Assembly: GCA_016806645.1 (NCBI GenBank)
Contig: JACSYO010000912.1
Coordinates: 902,001-966,000, forward strand
DNA: 64,000 nt
Origin: Ophiodon elongatus
Taxonomy: Eukaryota; Chordata; Actinopteri; Perciformes; Hexagrammidae
Direction of reading: 5' to 3'
The translations under genes were made by a program, and so were the position numbers. The first letter of the stretch is position 1. Each line of letters begins with the position of its first letter. Of the stretch, positions 36,462 through 48,558 are shown in pieces. The notes beneath the pieces were generated by a model. That model was not told the DNA's origin and made no database searches. It saw nothing but the letters and a program-made list of their open reading frames with translations.

Positions 36462-36797
36462 CTGTAGCTGGACAAAATAAATATTTATTACTTTCGTACC
36501 TGACAGTTAAACCCGACCTGCTACACTGAAAAACCTTCACATGGCAAACTTTACGATGTGTTAAAGGACGAAATAATCTGTCAAATGATCATGACTATGA
36601 CAGATTAAACACAACTTGTCGTTGTCACAATAAAAAGACGAGAATTTACCTTTTGTGATCCAGAAAAACTTCATGGATAAAACACTGACAGTATAACGTA
36701 TCCTTGCGATTTTTTGCGGCATTAGTAAGTGTTGCATGCTGTACGTGCTAATGTATTTAGGCATGTCAGACTTGAATGGGCTCAGAGTAAGTCTCTG
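36462..36797. other. Unannotated DNA
   Basis: Nothing firm. The word ttactttcgtacc at about 36488 anticipates the tandem array that follows. Confidence 0.4.
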
Positions 36798-36862
36798 CGT
36801 TACTTTCGTACCACGTTACTTTCGTACCACGTTACTTTCATAATATGTAACTTTCATACCAG
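36798..36862. repeat. 16-bp tandem repeat, about 4 copies
   Basis: cgttactttcgtacca is exact at 36798-36813 and 36814-36829. Copy 3 (from 36830) and copy 4 (tgtaactttcatacca, to about 36861) are diverged. A solitary copy of the core is at about 36488. Confidence 0.8.
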
Positions 36863-39218
36863 CGCTCACCTTTTCTCTGTCACCATGGCCTATTTAATCA
36901 GACATTTCAAATGAACTGAAGCAATAACATGGCTGTTTTTATTTAATTTTTTTTACCTTCCTCAAAATACTGTCTGTTTTAAAAAAAAAAAAAGGATTGT
37001 TTCTATGTGCCCTCAAAATTTTCTTTAACCTCTTATCGTACCCCTAAAATCACTGAAACTCACTTCATCAGCCCTGTTATTATACTAAAGCCAAATTTAT
37101 ATTGAAATGAATAGATTTCATTGATGTTTTAATGGAAACTATATCATTGGGCTTGCCATGGGTGATCTGTTTGGCATGTCAGGTCAGGTATTGTGTATGT
37201 GTGTCCTGTTGTTTTTGTAATACATAGGCTGTGTAACAGTGTCATTGATGTACCACCCCAGACCTGAGGGCCAGCAAGCCAGGGATTAGCCCCGGGAACA
37301 AAAGGGGAAAACACCAACGTGTTTCTGTGATGTTCACAACAGGGGATTAGAAGGTTCCCACTGACAGGATTAAAACAATACCTACTGTTTTTCTCTGTCC
37401 GTTTTATCCCAGCCTCGCTTGTTATATTAATAGATAATGCTTTTCTTTACTTTCCCCGTGTTTAGAGCTTTTCTCTGTTCTCTTTATCCCATTCCTTTAT
37501 TTTTAATGGTTAACCTGTGTTTTGGTCTTTCCCCTGCTCTGGTAGGATTATTGCAATCCTGCCTAATCCTGAAATTCCACTTTAATACTATGTTTCTGAG
37601 TAGTACTGTTATTTATGAAGAAATGCATGTCATTCCTTTTTTGTTTTATTTTGTTTTTGTTGAATAATCCAAATATATGTCGAGCAAGACTCATACCTCG
37701 TAAAAAACAAGTGAAACTTGTTATAATTTTTTTTTTTTTAAATGGCTAAACTTTAAACTTTAAACAAGAAAGAATATGTGATCGGTTTAGTCTGACAGAA
37801 GCAATATAGTCAACTGAAATCAACAGGCACACTGGAACTGATTAAGTCAATCAAAAATGATTACCTAGAAAAGGTTGAGACTCATACTAAAAGTAATCTT
37901 AATAAAACATTTGGCATAAAAGGTTTGTTTTAAATTTGTCGTGTTGAATCAGCAGCAGTAACGACATGCTTACTGGAAATAAGGATGATGGACTTCCTTC
38001 CCAATTTTTGACATGGATTATAGGATTCAAACAATACACTGTGCGGATACTTCAGTGGAAAAAAAATGAAGTGTGGACAAGAGTTGGGCTTATTACTATC
38101 TTCTCACAGTAGGATCCAAATGTAATTAACAACTGAAAGATTGAGTGATAGAGTTACAATCAGTGTGACAGCCAGAGATGATAGCGAATGTTGACACAGC
38201 TGATATGTAGAGATGAGACGACTGGGCTGTGACCACACTGATTGGTCTGATGTAATTGGAATGTTGACAAAAATAAACACCGGTTCTGGAGGGCACCAAT
38301 TATTCTAAACGCTAGCCTGCCAGGCAAAAGCAATCACACCAGGACAAGTCTGCAAGCTATCAATAATCACAACCCAGCCCCCCACTCCACTGACAAACAT
38401 CCAAACAGAGATGTTTACACATAGATAAGGTTCCATGACAAATCCCTCCCAAAAAACAAAAACAGTTCTTATGCGAGGCTGCAATTACAGGAAAAAAAAA
38501 TCAAACGGCAAAACTAATCAGACAAAGATCAACCTCCAAGGCAGGAGTAATCAAACACAGAATGCCTGGGGGGCAGACATGGCAATAATCAAATGCAGAC
38601 TGCCATCCAAGCTTGTTCACTGTTAGGCTGATGGGGTAGTGATATGATGAGGATAAAGACATTCCTCCATTCAGGAGATATTGCAGAGCAGAGCGGACAA
38701 GTGTCAACCATGCCTTGAGGGTTGCTCCCGGTTACCTTCTGATTGCAGAGTGGGAGAAAAGTTTCAATGAGATATCTCTTTTTGTAAAACAAGAAAACCA
38801 GTCAGATAATGACACATCCGCCAATTATTTCAAGAAATGCCTCTCTTGTAGCAAAAGTTGCCTGATGCTAAGTAATATTCCTGTTATCTATTCCATCTGT
38901 TCATCAAACTGTCATTCATTTGCCTATTTTTTGACCTTCAAATGTATCATTCACTCCCTCTGACATATAGCATCTCCAGATTGACACTTCTGGTGAGCTG
39001 TGGGGGGCATTCACTGCTGTCAGACAGACTCTTTCTGACAACTCAGCACTAGTGGGCATGTCCAATCTCCAAGACCAGAGGAAGGACACCACCAATACAG
39101 AGGAAGAAGGCGCTGAAATGCTCACTCTTCATTTTGGTTTTGATGAGATTCACTCTGCTTCATGTAATACTGACTTTTCATGCTTACAACCCTCTGTCTT
39201 CGTCTTGGTCTCCATTTA

Positions 39219-39224
<6 letters not shown>
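36863..39224. other. Long stretch without a gene
   Basis: No domain, RNA or repeat recognised. Poly-A/T runs near 36980 and 37730. AT-rich. Confidence 0.5.

Positions 39225-39272
<48 letters not shown>
39225..39272. repeat. (TG)n microsatellite, 24 units
   Basis: Pure tg. It generates the artefactual poly-Cys-Val part of the 187-codon frame at 39052-39615. Confidence 0.97.
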
Positions 39273-39276
<4 letters not shown>

Positions 39277-39774
39277 CTTTGTGAACTGCGCCATCACTCT
39301 CCTATCATCCCCATCAGCTACTCGTGTCTTGCTCTTCTCCCAAATCGTCCTGACCTTCCTCAAATAAACCTATCAGCTGTAATCAAGAGCTATCTTGTCC
39401 TTTCTCCTACATTCACTTTGACATATACACGCAGACTCCCAGACACACACACACTCACCCACCAGTGTCAACTTTTCATGCAGGTCTTTTACTCTCCCTT
39501 GTGGACTTTTAAGGCGGAGGCAGTCTGTGCCAGAGTGCTCAGTGGCATCTGTAGCCATCCAGGCCCCTGTCACATTTTGGGCCACCCACCAATAACCATA
39601 TACAATCACTTTTAGAGAAATACATATTTTAGTCATACTTTCTCTGTAAGAGTAGTTAAAAAACAAATACTGTAGAGAATATGATGTTCGGAAAACAGGG
39701 GATATTTACGTTTAGAAATTAGATATTTAGTAAAAAGGTTGTCATCTTTGTAATTGCATTATAAGGTCATAAAT

Positions 39775-40614
39775 ACCAGGAGGCGGTTGCACAAAACCCC
39801 TTATATTAAGATTTTCCTGAAAGTCTGAATTAAGATTTCCTTAAAATAAAATCGGTTGTAAAAAACATCCTTTAGTCTTCTCCTCTAGGTTTCCATAAAA
39901 TATTAAGTTAGAAAATGTATGCCTTTCTCCTTATCTTGCTCTTATACTTAAGCATCAGACATACTTTGAAGTAAGTTTAACTGTTGCACAAAAGACGTAA
40001 GCAAACCAAAGTAAGGAAAAAAATCTCAAGGTGCCTCTGACTCCCATTTAACCTCTTATGGCAGAGTTTATGGCAATAAGTCAAGAAAATGAATGCATCC
40101 GGAGAAGAAGATTGTTCTGCGACCGGGAGAACCCAATCGATTTTACACTTTAGATTTGACCGGCAGTTAATTCATGACTTTTTAATGCTGTGGGATCTTT
40201 CCAGTCAGTAATAGACTAGGAAGGCTTCTTGAATTCATGCCAGGTAATGTTTCCTCCCACATTAGTCGTTTTGTGTTTGTTGTTATATGTGGATAAAATT
40301 TTCTTTTTAGTCTGCAATTTCTTTTATTGTATTCCTCTGACCTATTTGGATTTGTTGTCGTCTTTTCATTTCTTTCAACAACAACAGGTATCGCACTGCG
40401 AGGCAAAAAAAATGCTCGACATGGAAACTGTAGAATTTTACTACTGTAAAATCTCTTTCAATGCAATAAACGCCTTTATGTTTTTCTTAAACTAAGGAAA
40501 CATTTTAAGGGATTCTGTGTAACACCCTAAAGTTAGTCCCTCAGTTTACAGAAATTACACCTTAACTGTATTTAAGGACAAAACTTAAGGTGTTTTGTGC
40601 AACCGGTCACTGGT
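39775..40614 (+). mobile_element. PIF/Harbinger-type element, internally deleted
   Basis: The ends are inverted repeats: accagg..cggttgcacaaaac on the left and gttttgtgcaaccgg..cctggt-like cactggt on the right, with further similarity inward (ccttatattaag / aacttaagg). Inside is a relic of a PIF/Harbinger transposase. The 840-base length is far below an autonomous copy. I cannot define the 3-base target duplication with confidence. Confidence 0.75.
40058..40240 (+). pseudogene. PIF/Harbinger (HARBI1-like) transposase remnant
   Basis: From the ATG at 40058 the frame gives 31 codons, starting 'MAEFMAISQENECIRRRRLF' and continuing 'CDRENPIDF', then a stop at 40151-40153. The 'RRRRLFxDRxNPxDF' signature is the start of HARBI1-like nucleases, where it precedes a 'RFRF' segment that is deleted here. 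At about 40187-40216 a second frame reads 'AVGSFQSVID', the 'A.GSFQ..IGD' block that normally lies tens of residues further on. The DDE catalytic residues are absent. The protein is dead; the element could only have moved with transposase supplied in trans. Confidence 0.7.
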
Positions 40615-41640
40615 ACTGGTTCAAGAGAAATGCTGCAATTACAAAAACACTTTTAATTATTCTCTCTCTTCTGTCTCTTGCAGACACACACACATTTAGA
40701 CACACACAATCGGACTGTATCTCCCAAAAGCACTGTGCTCTCTGCTCCCCCTCAGTCCCAAGGCCAGATTACCATAGACAAAAAGAGAGAGAGAGAGAGA
40801 AGGAGGGAGCGAGAGAGAGCAGAAGGAGCGTGTTTTTTGTCAGTGGGTCACACGGTGGTGGCATGGTTAACTAGCTAATATGATTAAATTTAGCAGAGGC
40901 ATAAGTCACATTGTCAGCCCACATCAAAGTCTACACGCTACTGCAAGAGCAAAACGAGCCCTCTTTGCAAACCGAGAGAGAGAGAGAGAGATGAGGACGC
41001 AGCGAGCAGATGAGGAAACGGGTGATGTTTTAAACATAGAACAGAAACAAAATGGTCGGGAAATATGAGGCAATAATGAGGCAAGAGAGGAAGAAGAAGT
41101 CTTAGCTTAACCCATCAAGTGCACTCTCCGACCTCAAAAGTCGAAGTAAACATCAAATCTCTGTCTGTTTTCATCCGTGTACTAATGAAGAGCCATTGAC
41201 AAATACTTATGGTGTTGAGCATGAAACCAGCTTGCTGACCTTGTGGTTTGATTATCTGCCTTGAGACAGAGTTTGTGAGCTCACTTCTCTGATGGTTTAT
41301 TGCACGGCATGAAACATACAAAATTGCTTTCAGAGTCGAGTGCTCCAATTGACCCGTGTTCTGCTTCAAAAGCACACAACAATAAAGATATATGCACAAA
41401 GAAACACAGCTGTATATCACAAGTAGAAATGCAAAGCATCAAAATGATGGTTTCGTGTATTATGGCATATTGAACACATTTCTGTGTACTTTACGTTTCA
41501 CTTTTGTTGCAGAACATATCATTTTTAGACAAAATGTATTAGTATGTCGCTGTAAATTTGAAAATCAAATTAATATGTGACATAAACTTGTACTCTGACT
41601 GAACTGGCATTTTATTTTCACTTATTCAGTCTGACAGTGG
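40615..41640. other. GA-rich stretch without a gene
   Basis: (GA)n tracts at 40784-40820 and 40974-40991 and short CA runs near 40682. Open frames here follow the simple repeats. No protein recognised. Confidence 0.5.
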
Positions 41641-43454
41641 TGTCAATCACAATTTTCATCACAATACAATATTATATAAATGCTTTGGACAATAACGCAA
41701 TATTTGCTGAGATCACAAAGTGATCCATGAACGTTACAATTTCAATTCAATTCAGGGGTCTGCGATCAATATGAGGCGATATCATATGCCCTTCTCAAAC
41801 AATTAGTTACATATATGGCAACTCTGGAAAAGAAACTAAAATCCGATTTCACAAATGTATTATTGCACTCTGGAATGAGAGGCTGTTGAGAGGCAATAGA
41901 AATCCTCCCAATCTTGGATTTTGCATCTTTAAAACATTCAAAGTGTCCTTTTATCATGAATAAAACATCAAAAGTGATTTGTTTCATTTTTGTTTATAAA
42001 TGTGTAATTTATTCAAAACATAGTTTTTGTTTAAAAAAAGTAATTTAATTGGTTTGTTATTAATAATGTGCATGTTTGTTTTGATGTTAACGTCAACAAT
42101 GCAGCTAAGCTAAATCATTTTTGTATGTGCTAAAAGTGGTAAAAAAAAACAGAATATTTTGCATATCGACACAAAAAGCTTGAACCAGCCCTGCTCGCTG
42201 ATGCGTCTTAAAGTCGGAGGAGCTGCTGGCCAAGATGCACAAGAAGCAAAGCATTTGGCCAAGGAAAAAATGTGATTGAGAAATCTCATTGCAGCCTAAT
42301 ACACATGGGGGATGAAGAGGAGTAAGTAAATAAGTGGTTAATATTACTAACATGATTTAAGCTGTTGTTTAGTTTCGCCTCCTCATAGTTAACGTAAGCT
42401 TATTTAAACTGTAACGATACCATTCAAATCAAACAGACGTTAGCTGATAACGTTAACACTAATAATAGCAATGTTACCTCATTTCCTTGGGTTAAAGTCC
42501 CAGTTGCCGCAGCAGCTGTCGTAAGGTCAGAGGCCGAACGTATATGCGTTTGTGTGGTCAAAGAGGATTAACAAGAACAGTGCGCTACACAACATGTGCA
42601 GTCGTTTTCATTGCCGTTCATTGTAACATCAGCATGGAGTTATTCTTTCAACTCTTGTACCAAATTCATCCCAAAATTTATTTACATCCTCTACGATCCT
42701 ACTTTTCTTCAACGGGACATTTAAGCTCGAGCTCAAGTATTTTTTGCTTAAAATGACTGTCCCTATTTTATATTATCTCGATTCCAGATCCATGTCTTAC
42801 CACACCAAGTCTGACATTGTGTTCAAATTAGCTGTTTTCTGCGTTTTTCATGGTTTAGTGTCTTCACGTCAATCAGTAGTAACTGACGTCTCACTAACTT
42901 CCTTTTCATATAGCACAGAAGCATCAGCAGCAGCAGTTACTAGAAGCAGTGAACAAAATGTTTGTCATGTCAATTGAACATAAATGTTGATTTAAGTTTA
43001 GCTATTTTTGTAAGTTAACTTACAACAACCTGTACAGCTGCATTGATTGTGGAGTTTCTTTGCCACGGTTTTGTCTGGCTCTATTACAGGAAGATGATTC
43101 AATTATTTCTCCTGAATACAAAGCTTTTACAGTATTGACTCAGTTGCATAGCACACTAAATCGATTTGAAATGCTAAAATATGTAAGACGTTTGCAATGA
43201 TTTAGAGGTCAAGAACCAGGCTATAATTGCTTTAGAAAAATAAAATAATCCATCACAGTGAGCATTTGGTCTGTGTTATTTTTTAGCAGATTTGTTCAAC
43301 GTGTGATAATACAATTAAGGACCGGTACTCTCAATACAAAGGTAAACCCTCATTCGTCTGTTCAGGGAAACTCCATCTCTAAATGTTGAGTGCTGAAAAG
43401 TAGCCTTTCTTATCCTTGTTACTGCCATAGCTCTATTGTCAGGCAGTCAGCCAA
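41641..43454. other. Stretch without a gene; weak hAT-like relic at its left edge
   Basis: Bases 41645-41790 ('gtcaatcacaattttcatca', 'gatcaatatgaggcgatatc') have the texture of worn fish hAT MITE termini, but no ends can be fixed. The rest, including mildly CpG-bearing DNA at 42380-42610, shows no gene. Confidence 0.35.
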
Positions 43455-44010
43455 CACTTTGGTCCAGACTGAAATATCTTGAGAACTATTTGATGGATTG
43501 CTATGAAATACAGACAAGCCCGGTATAGACCAGTATTAATTTTGTCAATGAAAATTATGATGAATGATGGACACTGTGTGTGAACAATTGAACAAACCTT
43601 TTCTAATAATAATAACATTACTTATCCCCTTACTTCTAGACTAGTGCCACCATGAGGTTGATCATTATGGCTTTGAGTGAAATGTCTCGACAACCATTAG
43701 ATGGTTTGCCATGAAATTTGGTACAGACATGTATGGTTCCTCGAGGAAGGATTTAAAAAAACTTTAGTTTTCATTTAATGCCACCCTCAGGGTAACAATT
43801 GCAATTTGTCTAATACCTTAGTATCCATCAAAATAGTTATACTTATTATTGTGCCAATTAGCAAATGTTAGCATACAAGCATGCTACAATGGGGAACATG
43901 CTAAATTACCATTACCATGAACATTGACATTATGAGCATGATAGCACGCTAATATTACCATTTAGTTGAAAGTAGTACTATGCCTAAGTACAGTCTGTTA
44001 GAAAATGTGA
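43455..44010 (+). repeat. Dispersed repeat 'ctcaacaactatt ... gccata' family, copy 2
   Basis: 'ttggtccagactgaaatatc', 'gaactatttgatggattgct', 'ccatgaaatttggtacagac', 'agcaaatgttagcatacaag' and 'atgagcatgatagcacgcta' follow the order of this percomorph repeat; compare 20870-21375. The family-typical word ttggatggattgccatgaaa appears here in two diverged versions (43488-43508 and 43695-43720), so the copy itself contains an internal repetition. Confidence 0.7.
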
Positions 44011-45438
44011 ATGTCACAAAAAGACGAACATGAATTTGGTTGATAAAGTCTCAATAATCACGATGTGCTGCTTTGTGATGCCTTTTGGTGTCAGTGCTTC
44101 CTTCAATGCATAACCTTGGTTTAAAACCAGAGACAAAAGAAGGGTTTTAGCTACTGATGGTGTATACATTCTCTGTTTAGCCAACAGAATATTGGAATAA
44201 ATTCTATTGTAATTTGTTATCTTAATTAAGGTCATGAACTAATGCACGGGCAAAAAAAAAGACTCTTCCTCCCTTTGTGTATCTTACACTAGCCCCCAAA
44301 CTCAAAATGCAGACACTTGCCTTACTATGTATTTAAATAGACTTGAGCTGTGAAAAAGTCTCTGCCAATTTGAATAATGCTGAATGAATAGAGCAGGGCT
44401 CTCAAGCTAACTCACATTTAAAATTAGCCTGCTAATGCAAATAAAAATAAATAGTCAAACTGCTGTTTTGTCAGCTGTCATATTTGATTTCAATATTCTT
44501 GCTTGATTTTTTTGCCTTACATATGCTTCAGCATACACAATATTTGAGGAAGACTTGATGATCCACAATTATCACCAATCCATAAATATAATAAGACAAC
44601 AAATGCACACATACACAGTCCCGATGGTCGATAGCAAATCACAGGGGCTTTGAACCCTCTCGAAAAAAATTGGGTTCGAGTCAATAAAATGGACTATTTT
44701 ACCAGTACATTTTATTTCAGCTGAAAATGTGGTACGTATTTGAAAGTGACCTGAACAAAATCTCCAACAAAAATAGGATTTGCTGAAAATCAGGCCGAAG
44801 AAAAGGCAAATAACAAGACTTCAACAACAGGTGCTCAGACAATTTGGACATCAGCCAAAGTGCAATGTTTTCATTTTTGTTTGATTTTCCTAATTTAAAA
44901 TGACAGTAAATGGTGTTTGTGCACAGCCTGTGAGGTACTCCCCCAACATTACTTCAGTGAGACCGGCTTTTTGTTCATGGCTCATAAACACAACCCTGAG
45001 ATTGCCAGTTATTGACATTAATGATATCTAAAAATGGTCGGTAAGCTGTTTCTCTGTACATATTGTGCAATTTTGGAGCTACAGTGTGTCACTAGTGAAT
45101 TCTCCCTCAGCTAAAATGGCTGCAGTGACTGCTAGCTGAGCAGTCTGCACTGGACATGTGTTTACAAATGCATTCATTAGTTTTACAGGGTTTCAGCTGT
45201 GGGGCTCATTTGTTGATGTTTTGTTTTAATTTTGTGTTCCTGCTGATTCTGTTGTGCCAATTTAGGCTATGGAGACACAAATGCATACTAAATTGCTTAT
45301 TGATATTCAAAACTGTGTTTTACATGATAACTTAACAGTAGAACTTGTTAACACTTGCCTGCTTGTGTTGATGTGTGCAACTCCACCAAATCATGACATT
45401 AAGCATACTTTGGATTGATGGAATGGGTCAGACTCACT
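44011..45438. other. Stretch without a gene
   Basis: Nothing supportable. Confidence 0.5.
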
Positions 45439-46709
45439 TTAAGGAATAACTTGACATTTGAGAAATCTGCTTATTCACTTTCTTGCAGAGAGTTAGATGA
45501 GTAGATTGATACCACTCTTGTGTATGTCAAGTAATATTATGCTACAGCTAGCTAGCTTAGCTTAGCATAAAGACTGGAAACAGCTAGCATGTCTGTTTAA
45601 AAGACAACAAAATCGGAAATACCAGCGCCTTAAAAGCTTTCTAATACTTTCTCATTTGTTTAACCGTTACAAAAAACTGTAAAAAAAAAAAAAGTGGTGT
45701 AGTGGTGTAACGGACCGTTGTGGATATATGAACCATACGCACAGTTCTGCACACATGTAAACTGCAGATTTATTACACAGTTTAACCAACATAGTGTGAA
45801 ATAAAGTTTTACTGACAATTGTTTTCGGCCAGCATTGAGTAAAAATATGTGCTCAGGAGATCAGCATTAATGCTTTCTAGCAGCGGATCCCTGATAATGC
45901 TACATTGTGAAAAATACATCTCTGTTGAAATTGGAGAGGAAGAGAGCTGGTAACGCTTGCAGCCCCGAAACAAACGTATCAAGGTTCCATTCTGTTGGGT
46001 GAAGATAAATTATAACTTCATCATGATGTGTTTTAATGTAATCTTATTAATTGTAGTTTTTGGTGAGGAACTTGAATACAGTTGTTGAAAGGAGATGTTC
46101 TCAAGACAATGTAAAATAGGCACTAGAGAAAGGATTACGGACACTAGCTCTAAGCTGCTTACATCATTAAAACTACTAATAATAAGATTATTTTTTTCAA
46201 TAGAAATACACATTTTTTATTTTATTTCCTGATAGTTTCTATAATAAACAAAGTAAAAGGATCACATCTTAAATTTTTGATGGTTTGCACTGACATCAGA
46301 GCAACTGACATGATTTTTGAGATGGGGGTGAAAGAAAAAGTAGACCAGCTTGTAGACCAGCTGCAAAACAAAACAACAAAAACAATCTGTATTGGCCAGT
46401 ATGGATTGTCAATGATTGGCATTTGGTATCAGGAGCAAAAAATTGTGATCGGGGATTTCTGAAAGTTATATTTGCTCTCCTTTTTTATTTTGTGCTGATC
46501 CGATCCAAGATCCGTGACTCAAATCTGTGATACGATTCGAACTGCAAGTTTTATGAACTGTTGCACCCTTATTCTAAGCTAAGCTAACCGGCTCCTGGTC
46601 AAAGCTTCATAGTAAGCCTACAGATGTGTATATAGTACCAATGGTCTCATCTAATTCAATATTGAGAGCGAAAAGGATCTTTTCCCGAAAATGTCAAATT
46701 ATTCCTTAA
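45439..46709. mobile_element. Long-TIR foldback element TTAAGGAATAA, split by an insertion
   Basis: The left end ttaaggaataacttgacatt and the right end aatgtcaaattattccttaa are inverted copies. The similarity continues inward for about 125 bases on each side: 'gagttagatgagtagattga' and 'tagcttagcttagca' on the left, against the complements of 'ctaagctaagctaaccggct' and 'catctaattcaatattgaga' on the right. I recognise this as a very common percomorph repeat. The TTAA at both ends could be a piggyBac-like target site or part of the repeat itself. A second element occupies 45700-46571 in its middle. A further partial copy follows at 46735-47000. Confidence 0.75.
45700..46571 (+). mobile_element. 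hAT-like element nested in the foldback element
   Basis: The left end tagtggtgtaacggaccgtt and the right end 'gaactgttgcacccttat' are worn inverted repeats of the taggggtgtaacgg type. Subterminal 'gtgctgatccgatccaagat' and 'gtgatacgattcgaa' are the usual texture of this fish hAT group. Its interior (46000-46130) carries the 'gaggaacttgaata' repeat module. It interrupts the foldback at 45439-46709, so it inserted later. No target duplication is readable and no coding is seen. Confidence 0.6.
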
Positions 46710-46734
46710 ACAGTTTGAGATGTTTTGACTTTTG

Positions 46735-47000
46735 GATGTTGAAGCAAAAGTTTGATATTTTGATATAAACACTAATTTGCTTCTATTCTAGAAATTCTAT
46801 GAGAAGATTAATACCCCTCATTTCTGTTCATTTAATCTAAGTCTCCAGCCAGCTGATCAGATTAGTTTAAAGACTGGAAACGGGGGGAAACAGCTATGTT
46901 GGCTCTGTCCAGCATCTAAAAACAAGTCAAGCTAGCTATTTGCTCCTGTTACTGGTCTTTATGCTATGCTATGCTAAGCTAATCTTGGAGTCTACAGACG
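46735..47000 (+). repeat. Second, partial copy of the foldback repeat
   Basis: 'tttgatattttgatataaac', 'tgagaagattaatacccctc', 'agactggaaacggggggaaa', 'cagctatgttggctctgtcc' and 'atgctatgctaagctaatct' match the left arm and middle of the foldback family, starting only about 25 bases after the first copy ends. Confidence 0.65.
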
Positions 47001-47430
47001 ATGTAAGTGCCTTTAGCTTTTCTTGCATCTTTCAGTTCCTTTATTTATGATCATATTTCCCCCTCTACACTACCTACAGTACCTATCCATTTCCCCTCTC
47101 CCCTCATGTGAAATAATGTCTCTCTCCTCTCCCCATGCAGAGTGAAGGGCACAGAGGACTGCCAGTCTGGTCCTCATTATAACAATATGTGCAATACCTT
47201 TTACAGTTGTCAGAGTGAGGGGGTAAATCTGGCCGCATTGCCCCCTCTGGCAGGAGACCTGTCACATCAATGACCGGTGCTTCTTTCTGATTTGCTGTCG
47301 CCGATGGTTACAGACTGATTCTAATCTGTGGCCGAGCCCTCTGCACTGAGATAATTAAAAACATCACTTTCACAAGTTGGAGCACTTGCTTAATAAAGTC
47401 GTTTTTTTTTTTCTTTCTAGCATGCTATTA

Positions 47431-47432
<2 letters not shown>
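47001..47432. other. Non-repetitive segment, weak regulatory candidate
   Basis: Bases 47150-47395 have even composition and no repeat similarity. The word gccccctctggcagg (47239-47253) is, on the minus strand, a partial match to the CTCF core (ccagaggggg). No frame. Confidence 0.25.

Positions 47433-47487
<55 letters not shown>
47433..47487. repeat. (TG)n microsatellite
   Basis: About 27 tg units. Confidence 0.97.
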
Positions 47488-47490
<3 letters not shown>

Positions 47491-48463
47491 GACAGGTAAG
47501 ACAGTTTTGTCATATACTCACCTTGGAATGTGATGATGTTTGAGAAAATGCAGAGAAAAGTGACAGATTTTTTGTAAAATCTTTGGATAGAATTACAGTG
47601 AAAATGATCAAATCATGTAACTGACATTCCAGGGCTTTAGCCAGTTGAGGGACTCTTTAACAGTTGGGAAATCATTATTGTCCGCAGTCAGCCTCACTGA
47701 TTATGAAATCACATAGGATTATAGAAAAGTGTTCATTAGAATGTCAGTAAATGTTAATTGCATCCAATGGGAAGAGATATATTGGATGGAGACAAAAATA
47801 CTATAAATGCAGTCCACAGAACAATGACAAACACACTCTGACAGGGCTCATAACCAACACTGTATATCAATGTATTGATCCATCGATAGTCCAATCCCCA
47901 CGTTGCTTCAATTTACTAGATTGTACATCACACTCACACAAAACATATCAGGCAGGTGCACAGGCGCAAACACACACACACACTTTATGTCTCTCACCCT
48001 CACACACGAACGAACACAGACAGGACTGACCAGCATATTTCACCAGGAGATGGAAAAAATGCTCTATAACAGAAATGTCAAGGTGTTTTAAGGAAGAAAT
48101 ATGCTTTAGCACACAACAGCAGTTGATGAAATGTGACCTTGAGTTCTTCTTTTTCCATTTTTGTTGGATCAGAATAATGAATGGTGCTGGGTCAGAAGCA
48201 AAAGAGGAAAGGGGAAAAAGCAAATTGAGGACCCACAATGAGCAGTTTTTATGGTTATTACAATCAGTTGTCAGCAGCAAAGAATAAAACATGAGTTTTA
48301 AATTTGACACTGTATGCATGAGTCGCTAGATAACACTGAGAGGCATCCAACAACTAACACAGATCATTCTCTGTTTATAATAACTCTTACTAATTACTCC
48401 TCAAGATCGATAAAACCTGCAAATTGAATGGAACTGTTCTTTTAGCACAATTTATAGGGAGAT

Positions 48464-48465
<2 letters not shown>

Positions 48466-48556
<91 letters not shown>
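48466..48556. repeat. (TG)n microsatellite, about 45 units
   Basis: Pure gt dinucleotides. Frames reading poly-Thr-His on the opposite strand are artefacts. Confidence 0.98.

Positions 48557-48558
<2 letters not shown>

Noticed and set aside
39052..39615. 187-codon open frame, the longest seen
   Set aside because: Its middle is a Cys-Val run read from a (TG)n microsatellite; the ends match no protein family and there are no splice sites.
45439..45442. TTAA at both ends of the foldback element as proof of piggyBac
   Set aside because: The TTAA may belong to the terminal repeat itself, and no piggyBac coding is present.
47948..48319. 123-codon frame on the minus strand
   Set aside because: No family resemblance; its end is a short CA run read as Cys-Val.
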